A model generated the notes under the pieces. It saw only the letters and a list, made by a program, of their open reading frames with translations, was not told where the DNA came from and searched no databases. Positions 1 through 8,200 of a DNA stretch of 64,000 nt are shown piece by piece. The stretch is from Bacillus salipaludis (GTDB lineage Bacteria > Bacillota > Bacilli > Bacillales_B > DSM-18226), in the NCBI RefSeq assembly GCF_004358205.1, contig NZ_SMYO01000008.1, positions 124,001 to 188,000 of the forward strand, read 5' to 3'. Made by a program: the position numbers and the translations under genes. How positions within the stretch are numbered: position 1 is the stretch's first letter; each line of letters begins with the position of its first letter.

Positions 1-422
1 AGCAAAATTAAATAGACTCCAGTTACAATAGGGGTAAACAAATTTGTAACTTTTTCGATTATTGGTGAAAAACCCAATATCACTAAAATAATTCCTGCAA
101 TGACTAGACCCAATTCTAATTGCTGCAATAAATGCTCTTTTTCAGACCCCATGGAACCAAGAACAATGAACAAAGCCCACCACATACCGGCAGCACCTTC
201 TACCACTTGAAGACGGTGTCCAAAGAACAACTGGACTAAGGTAGCTGCCCCCGTTACAAATAGCATGCGTTGCATAAAAGTTGAGATTTCGGCGGGAGAC
301 ATATGAAAAGCTGCCCCGACGACTATAGGGACGGCAATAATATTGGTGAGCATAAAGACTGACCACTGAATGCCTTGAATTCCAGTCAAAAATCCACTTC
401 CCGTTTTTGTGAAATTACTCAT
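1..422 (-). CDS. Nucleobase:cation symporter-2 (xanthine/uracil permease) family, partial
   Basis: This is the N-terminal ~140 residues of a membrane permease; the rest lies beyond the left edge of the window. I read it directly: it starts MSNFTKTGSGFLTGIQGIQW and contains LQVVEGAAGMWWALF, a pattern typical of NCS2 nucleobase/proton symporters, between hydrophobic helices. The start is the ATG at 420-422. An ATG at 424-426 is followed almost at once by TAA, and an AGGAG lies nine bases upstream of the chosen ATG. It follows the BASS transporter gene by 23 bases and is probably the third gene of the operon. Substrate (uracil, xanthine, uric acid or another) cannot be told from this fragment. 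Confidence 0.75.
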   Translation of the reverse strand, partial: MSNFTKTGSGFLTGIQGIQWSVFMLTNIIAVPIVVGAAFHMSPAEISTFMQRMLFVTGAATLVQLFFGHRLQVVEGAAGMWWALFIVLGSMGSEKEHLLQQLELGLVIAGIILVILGFSPIIEKVTNLFTPIVTGVYLIL

Positions 423-445
423 TCATCTTTACTCCTTTTTAACAA

Positions 446-1420
446 CTATACAGCAACAGATTTAGATTCTCGGTGTCCAATCTTTCTATCATAATATTTA
501 TTTAAAAAATGTCCATTTAATGATGCTAAAATTTGTTGGAATAGCATGCCGACCACGACAGGAACGGCTACTGCAGCAGGGAAATAAGAAACGGCAATAA
601 CAGCTCCTGCACTAATATTCCGCATTCCTCCGGTAAAAGTTAATGTAATCACAGTATCACGGTCACTTTTAATTAACCGTCCTAGGAAAAAGGAAAATAA
701 ATAACCAGTAAGGGCAATGAAAAATACCACCAAGGTAATAAGGACTAATTTTAGATGGGCATGCCGCAAATAGGGGGCAACAACAGAGCCGTTTAACATT
801 ACAACGACCCCCATGCAAATTTTTGAAAAAGGAGCAAGCTTTGAACCTAGTTGCTCCTTAATCCTTCCCTTCGTTAGCTGATTAAAGAACATACCGATTA
901 ACGAAGGAATGACCACCATTCCAAATAACCCCTTCATAATACTTATGAAATCCATGTCGATTTTTTGGCCCATGAAAAGAGAAATGGAGTAAGGAACAAT
1001 GAGTGGGGAAAGTAATGTATCCACTAAAATAATCGATAAGGTCAACGGAATATTTCCTTTGTAAATTGATACCCAAATAAAACTTGTGACACCTGTTGGA
1101 ATGACCATAGCTAGGATTAACCCTGTGATTGTAAAGTCATCACCGTAAAAGGCAACATGCCCCACCCCCCAGGCCCAAAGCGGCATGAACACATGTAAAA
1201 TGCACATAGCTAAGAATACAGGGAATGGATGGGTAATTACCTCTGTTAGCGATTTAAAATTGGAACTTAGGCTCCCGGAAAAGGTCATAAATGAAAATAA
1301 CCAAGGGATTAAATAGGAAAAGTCCTTTAGATAAACACTTAATATAACTCCTAGGATGACGCTGATGGGTGTTATCAAAGGCATAATTTTTTCTAGTTGC
1401 TTATTTAATCTTTGCAGCAT
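446..1420 (-). CDS. Bile acid:sodium symporter family (BASS/SBF) transporter
   Basis: A 324-residue integral membrane protein with about nine or ten hydrophobic helices, the expected size for the BASS family of Na+-coupled organic-anion carriers. The stretches MVIPTGVTSFIWVSIYKGN and TLTFTGGMRNISAGAVIA resemble the crossover regions that bind sodium and substrate in this family. The Bacillus YocS-type proteins are the closest relatives I can name. Start ATG at 1418-1420 has GGGGAGAG eight bases upstream. It lies 15 bases after a rhodanese gene and 23 before an NCS2 permease, so the three are likely co-transcribed. True substrate is unknown; bile acid is only the family name. Confidence 0.82.
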   Translation of the reverse strand: MLQRLNKQLEKIMPLITPISVILGVILSVYLKDFSYLIPWLFSFMTFSGSLSSNFKSLTEVITHPFPVFLAMCILHVFMPLWAWGVGHVAFYGDDFTITGLILAMVIPTGVTSFIWVSIYKGNIPLTLSIILVDTLLSPLIVPYSISLFMGQKIDMDFISIMKGLFGMVVIPSLIGMFFNQLTKGRIKEQLGSKLAPFSKICMGVVVMLNGSVVAPYLRHAHLKLVLITLVVFFIALTGYLFSFFLGRLIKSDRDTVITLTFTGGMRNISAGAVIAVSYFPAAVAVPVVVGMLFQQILASLNGHFLNKYYDRKIGHRESKSVAV

Positions 1421-1435
1421 GAAGATCTCTCCCCA

Positions 1436-1783
1436 CTATTTTTCCAGCGATTTTTGATATTCCTTCCATGCCGAAAGGCCACCCTCTAAAACTTTGACTT
1501 TATAATCAAGGCTGCTTAGGATATTAGCACATTTCGCTGCAGAATTTCCTGTCGTACAGGTAACGATGATTTCCTCTTCCCTTGGAAGGGATAATTTCGC
1601 TTCCTCTTTTGTTTCCTCTACTCCAAAAATAATCGTTTTAGGAATATTGAGGTTTTCAATTTGAGGGGCTGCTATGTGTTCAGCCTGATATTTATCTTCA
1701 GCTCGGACATCAAGAAGCAAAACCTTTTCATTTCTTTCTAAACGTTCATGTAATTCTTTTGGCGTAATTTTTTCTGTTGTCAA
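1436..1783 (-). CDS. Single-domain rhodanese-like protein
   Basis: A 115-residue cytoplasmic protein made of one rhodanese fold, which moves sulfane sulfur on a cysteine. The LLLDVRAEDKYQAEHI segment is the usual N-terminal motif and the active loop reads CTTGNSA, with the catalytic Cys present. I place the start at the TTG 1781-1783 because AGGAGGTG sits seven bases upstream; a longer ORF from 1813 has no ribosome site. It heads an operon with the BASS transporter and an NCS2 permease, which hints at, but does not prove, uptake of a sulfur-containing organic anion. Confidence 0.82.
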   Translation of the reverse strand: MTTEKITPKELHERLERNEKVLLLDVRAEDKYQAEHIAAPQIENLNIPKTIIFGVEETKEEAKLSLPREEEIIVTCTTGNSAAKCANILSSLDYKVKVLEGGLSAWKEYQKSLEK

Positions 1784-1929
1784 CTTAAACACCTCCAATA
1801 CAAAGAATAGCACAAATTCCAGTAAATTAAAGTATTTCGTCTACCAAAATATATCCATTTTTACTTTGTGTGAAAGGTCCCCCGGCTCCATACGTCTTAA
1901 GTCTTAAAAAGAATTAAATCTCCAGTACA

Positions 1930-1958
1930 TTGTGAGAAATACCTTTCCCCTATAAGAT
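1930..1958 (+). promoter_or_regulatory. Sigma-A type promoter for the DUF4097 gene
   Basis: TTGTGA at 1930-1935 and TAAGAT at 1953-1958 are separated by 17 bases, about 40 bases before the start of the DUF4097 gene. Confidence 0.55.
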
Positions 1959-1998
1959 GTATTTAGAGATAAAAACTGGAAATAAGGTGGGGGAAAAG

Positions 1999-2850
1999 AT
2001 GAAAAGAATTGTGATTATTTTATTAATCATTACGGGTTTATACTTTGTTTTTCAACAATCGCTGCGTTTTGATTGGTTTTCTGCCGGAAGTCGTGAAGGC
2101 AGTGCTGTGATTTCAGGGGATGTCCATGTCATTAAGGTTGATGTTTCCGCTGTTAATGCTAATATAATTCCAGCGGATCGCATGAATTTAAAAGCTGTGC
2201 TTCAGGGAAACGGGAAACTGACTGTGAACGAGAACGGGGATACGGTTGAAGTCACGGTGAAAAAGAAATGGTTTGACTGGTTTGATTGGACCCCATTTAA
2301 AAAGAAAACATTAAAAATCTATATTCCGGAAACTTATAAACAAGATATGGAAATTGATATGGGCTCTGGGAATCTTGAATTTTCGGGGAAGTCTATGAAA
2401 TTAGATGAACTATCCCTCGATATTGGATCTGGAAATATGAAGCTCGACAACCTCACTGTGAATCATTTTAATCACGATGGTTCTTCAGGTAATGTTCAAA
2501 TTGATTCATTAACGACCAAGACAGGATCGTTTGACCTCAGTTCAGGGAATCTTGATATTCAACATTATAAAGGCAAAATAAACGGGGAAGTTTCATCAGG
2601 AAGAGCAAAAATTCAGGTAGACAAATTAACCGATTCGATTAATCTTGATTTAAGTTCCGGGATTGTTAATCTTGACCTGCCGGATGATGCAGACTTTGAT
2701 TTAGATGGAGAAGTAAGCAGCGGTAATATTTCCTGTGATTTCCCTTTAAAATCTAAGGAATTTAACCGTAAAAGCATAAGGGGAACATATGGCACCGGAG
2801 AGCATAAAATTAATCTTTCGGTTTCGAGCGGGAATATTGATATTCATTGA
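1999..2850 (+). CDS. Membrane-anchored DUF4097 beta-repeat protein
   Basis: About 283 residues: an N-terminal hydrophobic anchor (IVIILLIITGLYFVF, residues ~4-18), then an outward-facing region made of repeated beta strands carrying SSGN/GSGN turns roughly every 18-22 residues. This is the DUF4097 (adhesin-like beta-helix) architecture, seen in YvlB-like and Lia-associated proteins of Bacillus that sit in envelope-stress loci. No partner such as a PspC or LiaI gene is adjacent here. The ATG at 1999 is preferred over the one at 1957 because AGGTGGGGG lies just upstream and it begins directly with a signal anchor. Function unknown. Confidence 0.75.
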   Translation: MKRIVIILLIITGLYFVFQQSLRFDWFSAGSREGSAVISGDVHVIKVDVSAVNANIIPADRMNLKAVLQGNGKLTVNENGDTVEVTVKKKWFDWFDWTPFKKKTLKIYIPETYKQDMEIDMGSGNLEFSGKSMKLDELSLDIGSGNMKLDNLTVNHFNHDGSSGNVQIDSLTTKTGSFDLSSGNLDIQHYKGKINGEVSSGRAKIQVDKLTDSINLDLSSGIVNLDLPDDADFDLDGEVSSGNISCDFPLKSKEFNRKSIRGTYGTGEHKINLSVSSGNIDIH

Positions 2851-2857
2851 GAAATGC

Positions 2858-2888
2858 GCTTGGATTTCTAAAAATCCAAGCACTTTTT
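2858..2888 (+). terminator. Intrinsic terminator after the DUF4097 gene
   Basis: A ten-base-pair stem (GCTTGGATTT with AAATCCAAGC, loop CTA) followed by ACTTTTT, starting seven bases after the stop codon. Confidence 0.85.
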
Positions 2889-2891
2889 AAT

Positions 2892-2942
2892 TTATCAGCG
2901 TATTTTTCACTGTTATCAGCGAATTGGAGCAGTTTATCAGCG
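2892..2942. repeat. Three phased TTATCAGCG repeats, 21-bp period
   Basis: TTATCAGCG occurs at 2892, 2913 and 2934, exactly 21 bases apart, in the gap between two convergent genes and directly behind the terminator. The bases between them differ, so the nine-base core and its spacing are what is conserved. Confidence 0.7.
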
Positions 2943-2950
2943 AATCCTTA

Positions 2951-3886
2951 TCAAAAACTACTTCGCCGCCCATGCTCTCCAACTTTTTGCGGATATTTAG
3001 GACCTGCTTTAACTGCCAAATTCCCCGCATAAACCCTTGCTTCCGTAACAAAAGCGAACAAAGCAGTAGCGATGGCCAGGTGGAAAACAGCCCATGGGAG
3101 ATCAAGCTTTGTGACAATAACCATTACGCCAATCACAAGCTGCATAAGTACCGTAAAGGTACACAATAACATGCGTCTCCTTAAAACCTTGCCCCAACTT
3201 TTTGAAAAAGCATAATATGTTACGACTAGAAGATAAAGTGCCGTGACAACTGCTAACCCTCTATGAAAAGATTGCAGCACCTCTGGTGTTGTCCCTCTGA
3301 AAAATGATTGCCTGCAGCCCAACCAGCCACAGGCCAGTCCGTAAGTTTCATGCTTAATATAGGCCCCAAATCCCAAGGTTAATAGAATAAGGCCCAGTAA
3401 GATGTTTAAATGAAAGATAATTGATTTTTGACTTCGGTGTCGAACCTGATAGGACTGTTGCGCACCATCTAAATAAGGGTAACTCCATATCCATATTAAA
3501 CAGCCCATAAAAAGCATCGCAATTAATAAATGGATGGTAATGATAATGGAAGGCAGGTCGCGTACCACGACTACTGCACCAAGAAGAACCTGAAACGTGA
3601 GGAGCCCGAGCATCGTAAAGGATACCATACGAGCAGTAAAACCCAGCTTTGAGCGAAGAATATGGAAAAATAACAGTAAAGACAGGATTCCAAGTAAAGC
3701 CCCAATCATCCGGTGCAGATACTCAATCAGAGTAGCTCCTTTTAAAGATGGAATAATTTCACCATTACACATCGGCCATTCAGGTCCGCACCCCATACCG
3801 GAATTAGAGGAAGCCACGTACCCTCCGAACACAATCAAAAAATAGGTAAGAAAAATAGTCAGCAATGCTAAATTTCGTTTGTTCAA
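2951..3886 (-). CDS. ctaA: COX15/CtaA-family heme A synthase
   Basis: A 311-residue, eight-helix membrane protein of the heme A synthase family, which oxidises the C8 methyl of heme O to make heme A for cytochrome oxidase. Visible family marks are SGMGCGPEWPMCNG in the first loop, a YLHRMIGA heme-ligand helix, LACGWLGCRQ with the paired loop cysteines, SFHRGLA and VFHLAIA in the second half. Both halves of the internal duplication are present. It differs clearly from the B. subtilis CtaA I remember and stands alone, without ctaB, so it may be a second copy. The start is TTG at 3886 with GGGGGA six bases upstream. Confidence 0.82.
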   Translation of the reverse strand: MNKRNLALLTIFLTYFLIVFGGYVASSNSGMGCGPEWPMCNGEIIPSLKGATLIEYLHRMIGALLGILSLLLFFHILRSKLGFTARMVSFTMLGLLTFQVLLGAVVVVRDLPSIIITIHLLIAMLFMGCLIWIWSYPYLDGAQQSYQVRHRSQKSIIFHLNILLGLILLTLGFGAYIKHETYGLACGWLGCRQSFFRGTTPEVLQSFHRGLAVVTALYLLVVTYYAFSKSWGKVLRRRMLLCTFTVLMQLVIGVMVIVTKLDLPWAVFHLAIATALFAFVTEARVYAGNLAVKAGPKYPQKVGEHGRRSSF

Positions 3887-3954
3887 CCTTCATCCCCCTG
3901 TATTTAAATATTTTGACTCTAGGGACAATTTACCAGATAGAGACAAGTTATTCG

Positions 3955-3968
3955 GTGATATGTATCAC
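3955..3968. promoter_or_regulatory. Fnr/CRP-like palindrome upstream of ctaA
   Basis: GTGATA-TG-TATCAC is a perfect inverted repeat between the divergent ctaA and the 4115 gene, 69 bases upstream of the ctaA start. With its flanks it reads GGTGA-N6-TCACG, close to the Bacillus Fnr box TGTGA-N6-TCACA. Control of a heme A gene by oxygen would make sense but is inference. Confidence 0.4.
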
Positions 3969-4114
3969 GTTATCAAGGAATTCACCGATAAACCTTCCGA
4001 CAAGGTTTTACATTCCTCTCCCGCCAAGGAATGAATTTTTACAAAGTAACCAAAGTATCCCATTCTTCATAAGGTATAATGCCTTATGTCTCTACAATGG
4101 AAGGAGAGTTACAA

Positions 4115-4504
4115 ATGAACTATAACCCTTTTCATTACCCAAATTATCTTCCCTTAACCACCTACCCTGGTTATTATATAACCCCCCCCATACCAAGAAC
4201 GTACCCGCCCGTTGATATAAAAATATTTTCAAATTCGGTGAAGTCCTTTCGCCTCCTAATGGAACAAGGAAGTATTTTATTAGACCGTTTAGGAGATCCT
4301 GGATTTGCTAGGAAAATGATGACAGTCGCCCAACAGGGAAAAAAGGCTGAGGTTGATCAATTAATACACTCTATTGGCTTAAAAGTCCCAGTGATTACAA
4401 AATTTACTCCTTCTGGCGTAATCTTTGAGCTGAGCACACAAGCTACTCAGCAAGCACCGATGAGCTGCTGCACCTTATCCGTTTCCATGAAATGGGGAAC
4501 ATAG
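4115..4504 (+). CDS. Conserved Bacillaceae protein with Tyr/Pro-rich N-terminus
   Basis: A 129-residue soluble protein I do not recognise by name. The first ~35 residues are rich in Tyr and Pro (PNYLPLTTYPGYY), a style common in spore-coat-associated proteins. The rest is a compact alpha/beta segment containing RLLMEQGSILLDRLGDPGFA and a C-terminal beta part with CC. The ATG at 4115 is chosen over 4079 because AAGGAGAG lies seven bases upstream. It is divergent from ctaA and ends before a strong terminator, so it is likely a single-gene unit. A role in the spore is only a guess from composition. Confidence 0.6.
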   Translation: MNYNPFHYPNYLPLTTYPGYYITPPIPRTYPPVDIKIFSNSVKSFRLLMEQGSILLDRLGDPGFARKMMTVAQQGKKAEVDQLIHSIGLKVPVITKFTPSGVIFELSTQATQQAPMSCCTLSVSMKWGT

Positions 4505-4570
4505 ATTTTAAATATGAATGACCTATCTAAAAAAACTCACCTATAACCGAAGAGCATAATAGGTTATAAA

Positions 4571-4612
4571 AAAAGCGATCTTCTCTTTGTCCAAGAGAAA
4601 ATCGCTTTTTTT
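4571..4612 (+). terminator. Strong intrinsic terminator
   Basis: AAAAGCGAT and TTCTCTT pair with AAGAGAA and ATCGCTTTT around a short loop, ending in a run of seven T. It closes the 4115-4504 gene. Confidence 0.88.
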
Positions 4613-4750
4613 AGATTCTAACCCAGTCAACAGTTTGTCAAAACATTTCGAACAAACGGTGAACATAATCCTATCAATATGTTAAAAAGATGACCGGTGA
4701 ATACATTGTAGTATAAAGAATCAATAAAAACATGAAAGGTGGAATGAGTT

Positions 4751-5266
4751 ATGTTTAATCAATTTTTACGGGAAAATAAAAGCGCTGCCGTCCTTTTAAC
4801 GATATTACGTTTATACTTGGGTTACTCTTGGTTCACAGCAGGGCTGCACAAATTAATGGGAGGATTCGATGCATCTGGTTATTTAAAAGGAGCGATTGCC
4901 AACCCGGTAAAAGGACCTGAAGGGGATGTTGTTTTCAGCTGGTTTGTAGGGTTTCTTAAAGGCTTTGCACTTCCAAATGTAGATTTATTCAATTTCCTTG
5001 TACCATGGGGAGAAACACTAGTCGGACTTGGTCTTATTCTAGGCTGCTTCACTACTGCTGCCATGTTCTTTGGCTTATTGATGAACTTTACCTTCTTCTT
5101 AGCAGGAACCGTATCTCATAACCCACGAGACATCTTCCTTGGCTTTATTATTTTAACTGCCGGATATAACGCGGGTAAAATTGGGTTAGACCGCTGGGTT
5201 ATTCCTTTCCTTCGAAAAGCAAGGAAAAATCATATTGAAAAAGAAAAACCTAAAGCAATATCTTAA
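4751..5266 (+). CDS. DoxX-family membrane protein
   Basis: A 171-residue protein with four predicted membrane helices, matching the DoxX/DoxD family. Clear marks are the LRLYLGYSWFTAGLHKLMGG opening, PWGETLVGLGLILGCFT in the middle and NPRDIFLGFIILTAGYNAGK in the third quarter. Some DoxX proteins are subunits of thiosulfate:quinone oxidoreductases and others protect against redox stress; nothing here tells which. Start ATG at 4751 has AAAGGTGG upstream. It is monocistronic, flanked by terminators on both sides. Confidence 0.82.
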   Translation: MFNQFLRENKSAAVLLTILRLYLGYSWFTAGLHKLMGGFDASGYLKGAIANPVKGPEGDVVFSWFVGFLKGFALPNVDLFNFLVPWGETLVGLGLILGCFTTAAMFFGLLMNFTFFLAGTVSHNPRDIFLGFIILTAGYNAGKIGLDRWVIPFLRKARKNHIEKEKPKAIS

Positions 5267-5276
5267 TTGAAATTTA

Positions 5277-5309
5277 AAAAGCGGAGGTCAATATTCCCTC
5301 CGCTTTTTT
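5277..5309. terminator. Bidirectional terminator between doxX and malL
   Basis: GCGGAGG pairs with CCTCCGC and the stem is flanked by A5 on the left and T6 on the right, so it can serve both convergent genes. Confidence 0.85.
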
Positions 5310-6974
5310 CTATACCCGATAGACTCTTGTTTCATATGGCTTTAACGTAATTCGTTCAGATGGTTCATGTTTCTCGATCTCATAGTTCTTTAAAAGTAGA
5401 TTTTTATAATCAAATACAATGCCAATTCCCTCGCCTATGCTAGCAGGCCGTTCAGATAGATTGGCCAATACTATCACCCGGTCCTGTGATAATGTTCTTG
5501 TATAGGCATAAATCTGCGGGTCTTCGGCTAATAACAAATTATACATCCCATAAGTAAAAACTTCATTCGCCTTTTTTAACCGAATCATTTTTTTATAAAA
5601 ACTCAAGACGGAATCTGGATTCTTCTCTTGGTCCGCAACATTGATTTCCGAATAATTTGGATTGACCTTCATCCATGGCGCTCCGGTCGAAAAACCTGCG
5701 TTTTGTTCCGCTGACCATTGCATTGGTGTTCGCGAATTATCACGGCTTGATGCCCAAATGATTCTCATAACCTCTTCATGTGGAACCCCAGCTGCCGTTT
5801 TCAAGTGATAAAGATTTTTCGTAGCAACATCGTCGTAATCATCAATGGACTCAAATTTTACATTGGTCATCCCTATTTCTTGTCCCTGGTAAACAAATGG
5901 AGTTCCCTGCATCAAAAAGTACATAGCCGCAAATGCCTTTGCACTTTCTTGCCAATATTCCTGGTCATTTCCCCACGTGGAAACTACCCGAGCCTTATCA
6001 TGATTTTCGATGAATAAGGCATTCCAGCCCATACATTCAAGTCCCTTTTGCCAGCGGGATAAAACATTTTTTAGTTCAATAATATTCAGGACTTTTTTCA
6101 GCTCCGCATCCCAAAGGTTGAGATGCTCGAATTGAAAGACCATATTGAATTTCCCCTGCTTCTCATCGACCCAAAGATCAATATCGTCCACTGAAACACC
6201 ATTCGCTTCCCCAACAGTCATAATGTCATATTTTGCAAAGGTTTCTTCTTTTAACTCTTTTAAAAAAGTATGAATCCCTTTTACATTCATATGTTTATCA
6301 AAGGAAGGGACATATTTTAGACCATCCGGATTTGGCATATCCTTGAGTCCTGGTTCCTTTTTAATATGGCTGATGGCATCCACGCGGAAACCGTCAATTC
6401 CTTTATCAAGCCACCAATTGATCATTTCATAGAGAGAATTCCGCACCTCCGGATTCTCCCAATTCAAATCAGGCTGCTTACGCGAGAAAATATGAAGAAA
6501 ATACTGGTTCGTTTTCTCGTCATACTCCCATGCCGAGCCGCCAAAAATACTTTCCCAATTATTCGGCTCTTCCCCATTCTTACCATCCCGCCAAATATAC
6601 CAATCCCGTTTAGGATGATCCTTAGAAACACGAGATTCAATAAACCATGGATGTTCATCGCTCGTATGATTGATCACTAAATCAAGGATTAATTTCATAC
6701 CACGGTCATGGACTTCTTGTAAAAGCTGATCAAAATCAGCCATCGTTCCAAATTCATCCATGATTTTTTGATAATCGCTAATATCATAGCCGTTGTCATC
6801 GTTAGGGGATTTGAACATGGGGCAGACCCAAATTACATCAATCCCTAACTCTTTTAAATAGTCCAGCTTTGCAATAATCCCCTGGATATCCCCAATCCCA
6901 TCCCCATTTGAGTCCATAAAACTTCGGGGATATATCTGATAGGCAACCGCTTCTTTCCACCATAATTTATTCAT
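5310..6974 (-). CDS. malL: GH13 oligo-1,6-glucosidase / alpha-glucosidase
   Basis: A 554-residue cytoplasmic enzyme of glycoside hydrolase family 13, the normal length for MalL, which releases glucose from isomaltose, maltose and short maltodextrins. Visible parts: WWKEAVAYQIYPRSF at the start, DLVINHTSDEH (region I), GFRVDAISH with the nucleophile Asp (region II), MTVGEANG with the acid/base Glu (region III) and FIENHDKARV (region IV). The ATG at 6974 has GGGAAGGA upstream; the longer ORF from 7094 overlaps the LacI gene. It lies 34 bases after the LacI regulator gene and is the last gene of the maltodextrin operon. Confidence 0.93.
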   Translation of the reverse strand: MNKLWWKEAVAYQIYPRSFMDSNGDGIGDIQGIIAKLDYLKELGIDVIWVCPMFKSPNDDNGYDISDYQKIMDEFGTMADFDQLLQEVHDRGMKLILDLVINHTSDEHPWFIESRVSKDHPKRDWYIWRDGKNGEEPNNWESIFGGSAWEYDEKTNQYFLHIFSRKQPDLNWENPEVRNSLYEMINWWLDKGIDGFRVDAISHIKKEPGLKDMPNPDGLKYVPSFDKHMNVKGIHTFLKELKEETFAKYDIMTVGEANGVSVDDIDLWVDEKQGKFNMVFQFEHLNLWDAELKKVLNIIELKNVLSRWQKGLECMGWNALFIENHDKARVVSTWGNDQEYWQESAKAFAAMYFLMQGTPFVYQGQEIGMTNVKFESIDDYDDVATKNLYHLKTAAGVPHEEVMRIIWASSRDNSRTPMQWSAEQNAGFSTGAPWMKVNPNYSEINVADQEKNPDSVLSFYKKMIRLKKANEVFTYGMYNLLLAEDPQIYAYTRTLSQDRVIVLANLSERPASIGEGIGIVFDYKNLLLKNYEIEKHEPSERITLKPYETRVYRV

Positions 6975-7008
6975 ATTAATTCCTTCCCAAATCGTACTTT
7001 TACCCCTG

Positions 7009-8034
7009 TTACTTGATCGGCTCTGCACATGAAAGACGTTCAACCAATTTGTGAGCGATAATAATCCGTTTTGTCGGTTCTTTGCTATTTTCAATCATTT
7101 GGATCAAGCTCTTTGATGCTTGATAGCCAAGGTCGAAGATATTGATATCAACAGAGGTTAACGGCGGCTTTGACATCTCCGCCAAAAGAACATTATTAAA
7201 GCTGACAATGGAGATGTCTTCGGGAACCTTAATCCCTAATTCATCAAGCATGTTCAAAACACCAAGTGCCATGAAATCATCCGCGACAACCAGTGCCGTC
7301 GGCCGTTCTTCAAGCGACATTAACTCCCTAACAGCCTCTTGCCCGCCTTCTCGCAGAAATTCCTCGTGAATAATATATTCATTTTTCAAAGGAATTTTAG
7401 CATTCCTAAGCGCCCGCTCAAAACCTAAAAGCCGCTCAACGGTTACAGTAAGTTCAAGACTCCCGCCGATAAAGGCAATTTGACTGTGCCCGTGCTGAAT
7501 TAAATATTCAGTCGCCTCTTTCATCGCCCGGAAATTATCATTATCTACGTGGGTAATTTCCTCTACATCCTTATATGGCTTTCCAATCAGGACAAAGGGA
7601 AACTCTCTTCCTTTTAAATAGGAAATCACCTGGTCTTCTACCTTCGAATTAAGAAGAATGACACCATCTACGCTTTTCCCCTGAACCATCCGAGTCACTG
7701 CATCAAGGATTTCTTTATCTGTCTTCCCTGTTGTTATATGCATCGCATATTGTTTTTCATGAGCCCCTTCGCTGATTCCTTGTAAAACAGTAGGGAAAAA
7801 CGGGTTTTGGAAAACCACATCCCCTGAACTCGGCATAACTAGCCCGATGGTTTGAGTGGACTGGCTGGCTAAATTTCGTGCATTTAAGTTCGGATGATAC
7901 CCTAATTGCTCCATCGCCTTTTTTACTTTTTGCGCTGTTGCTTTACTAATCCGAGGATTATTGGCAATAACCCTCGATACAGTAGACGGGGCCACATTCG
8001 CAAGCTTTGCCACATCTTTTATCGTTATAGTCAT
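7009..8034 (-). CDS. malR: LacI-family transcriptional regulator of the maltodextrin genes
   Basis: A 341-residue repressor-type protein. Residues ~3-25 (ITIKDVAKLANVAPSTVSRV) are the LacI helix-turn-helix and ~45-60 the hinge helix (YHPNLNARNLAS). The remainder is a periplasmic-binding-like sugar domain with TIGLVMPSSG and ADDFMALGVLNML. It sits between mdxG and malL in the same direction, which strongly suggests it senses a maltodextrin and acts on the operator upstream of mdxE. Start ATG has GTGGGGTG upstream. The symbol is by context and similarity to MalR/MdxR-type proteins; the exact orthologue is not proven. Confidence 0.85.
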   Translation of the reverse strand: MTITIKDVAKLANVAPSTVSRVIANNPRISKATAQKVKKAMEQLGYHPNLNARNLASQSTQTIGLVMPSSGDVVFQNPFFPTVLQGISEGAHEKQYAMHITTGKTDKEILDAVTRMVQGKSVDGVILLNSKVEDQVISYLKGREFPFVLIGKPYKDVEEITHVDNDNFRAMKEATEYLIQHGHSQIAFIGGSLELTVTVERLLGFERALRNAKIPLKNEYIIHEEFLREGGQEAVRELMSLEERPTALVVADDFMALGVLNMLDELGIKVPEDISIVSFNNVLLAEMSKPPLTSVDINIFDLGYQASKSLIQMIENSKEPTKRIIIAHKLVERLSCAEPIK

Positions 8035-8064
8035 TTATTTCACCCCACTTTATATTGAAATGCT

Positions 8065-8190
8065 CAAGCGCCTTGGTCAGCCCCGACCAGCACTCGACAG
8101 GCCGGCCGAAAGGTTGTTCTTTAACCTTTTGGACGGATTGGCTTGTGACCTCGAGGGGCTAGGCGCTGGAGCTAGACAATTCTCAAAGAT
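8065..8190 (+). repeat. GC-rich palindromic intergenic repeat, family A copy 1
   Basis: The element begins AGCGCCTTGGTCAGCCCCGA and ends CTCGAGGGGCTAGGCGCT followed by GGAGCTAGACA, so its ends are imperfect inverted repeats. An inner hairpin AAAGGTT/AACCTTTT is also present. It fills the gap between mdxG and malR. A longer copy with the same ends lies at 10395-10657 in the same orientation. I recognise this end sequence as a common intergenic element of Bacillus-type genomes. Confidence 0.8.
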
Positions 8191-8200
8191 TAAAATGAGT

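Noticed and set aside
142..366. 74-residue minus-strand ORF
   Set aside because: It lies in a different frame inside the NCS2 permease gene, which has the better ribosome site and membrane helices.
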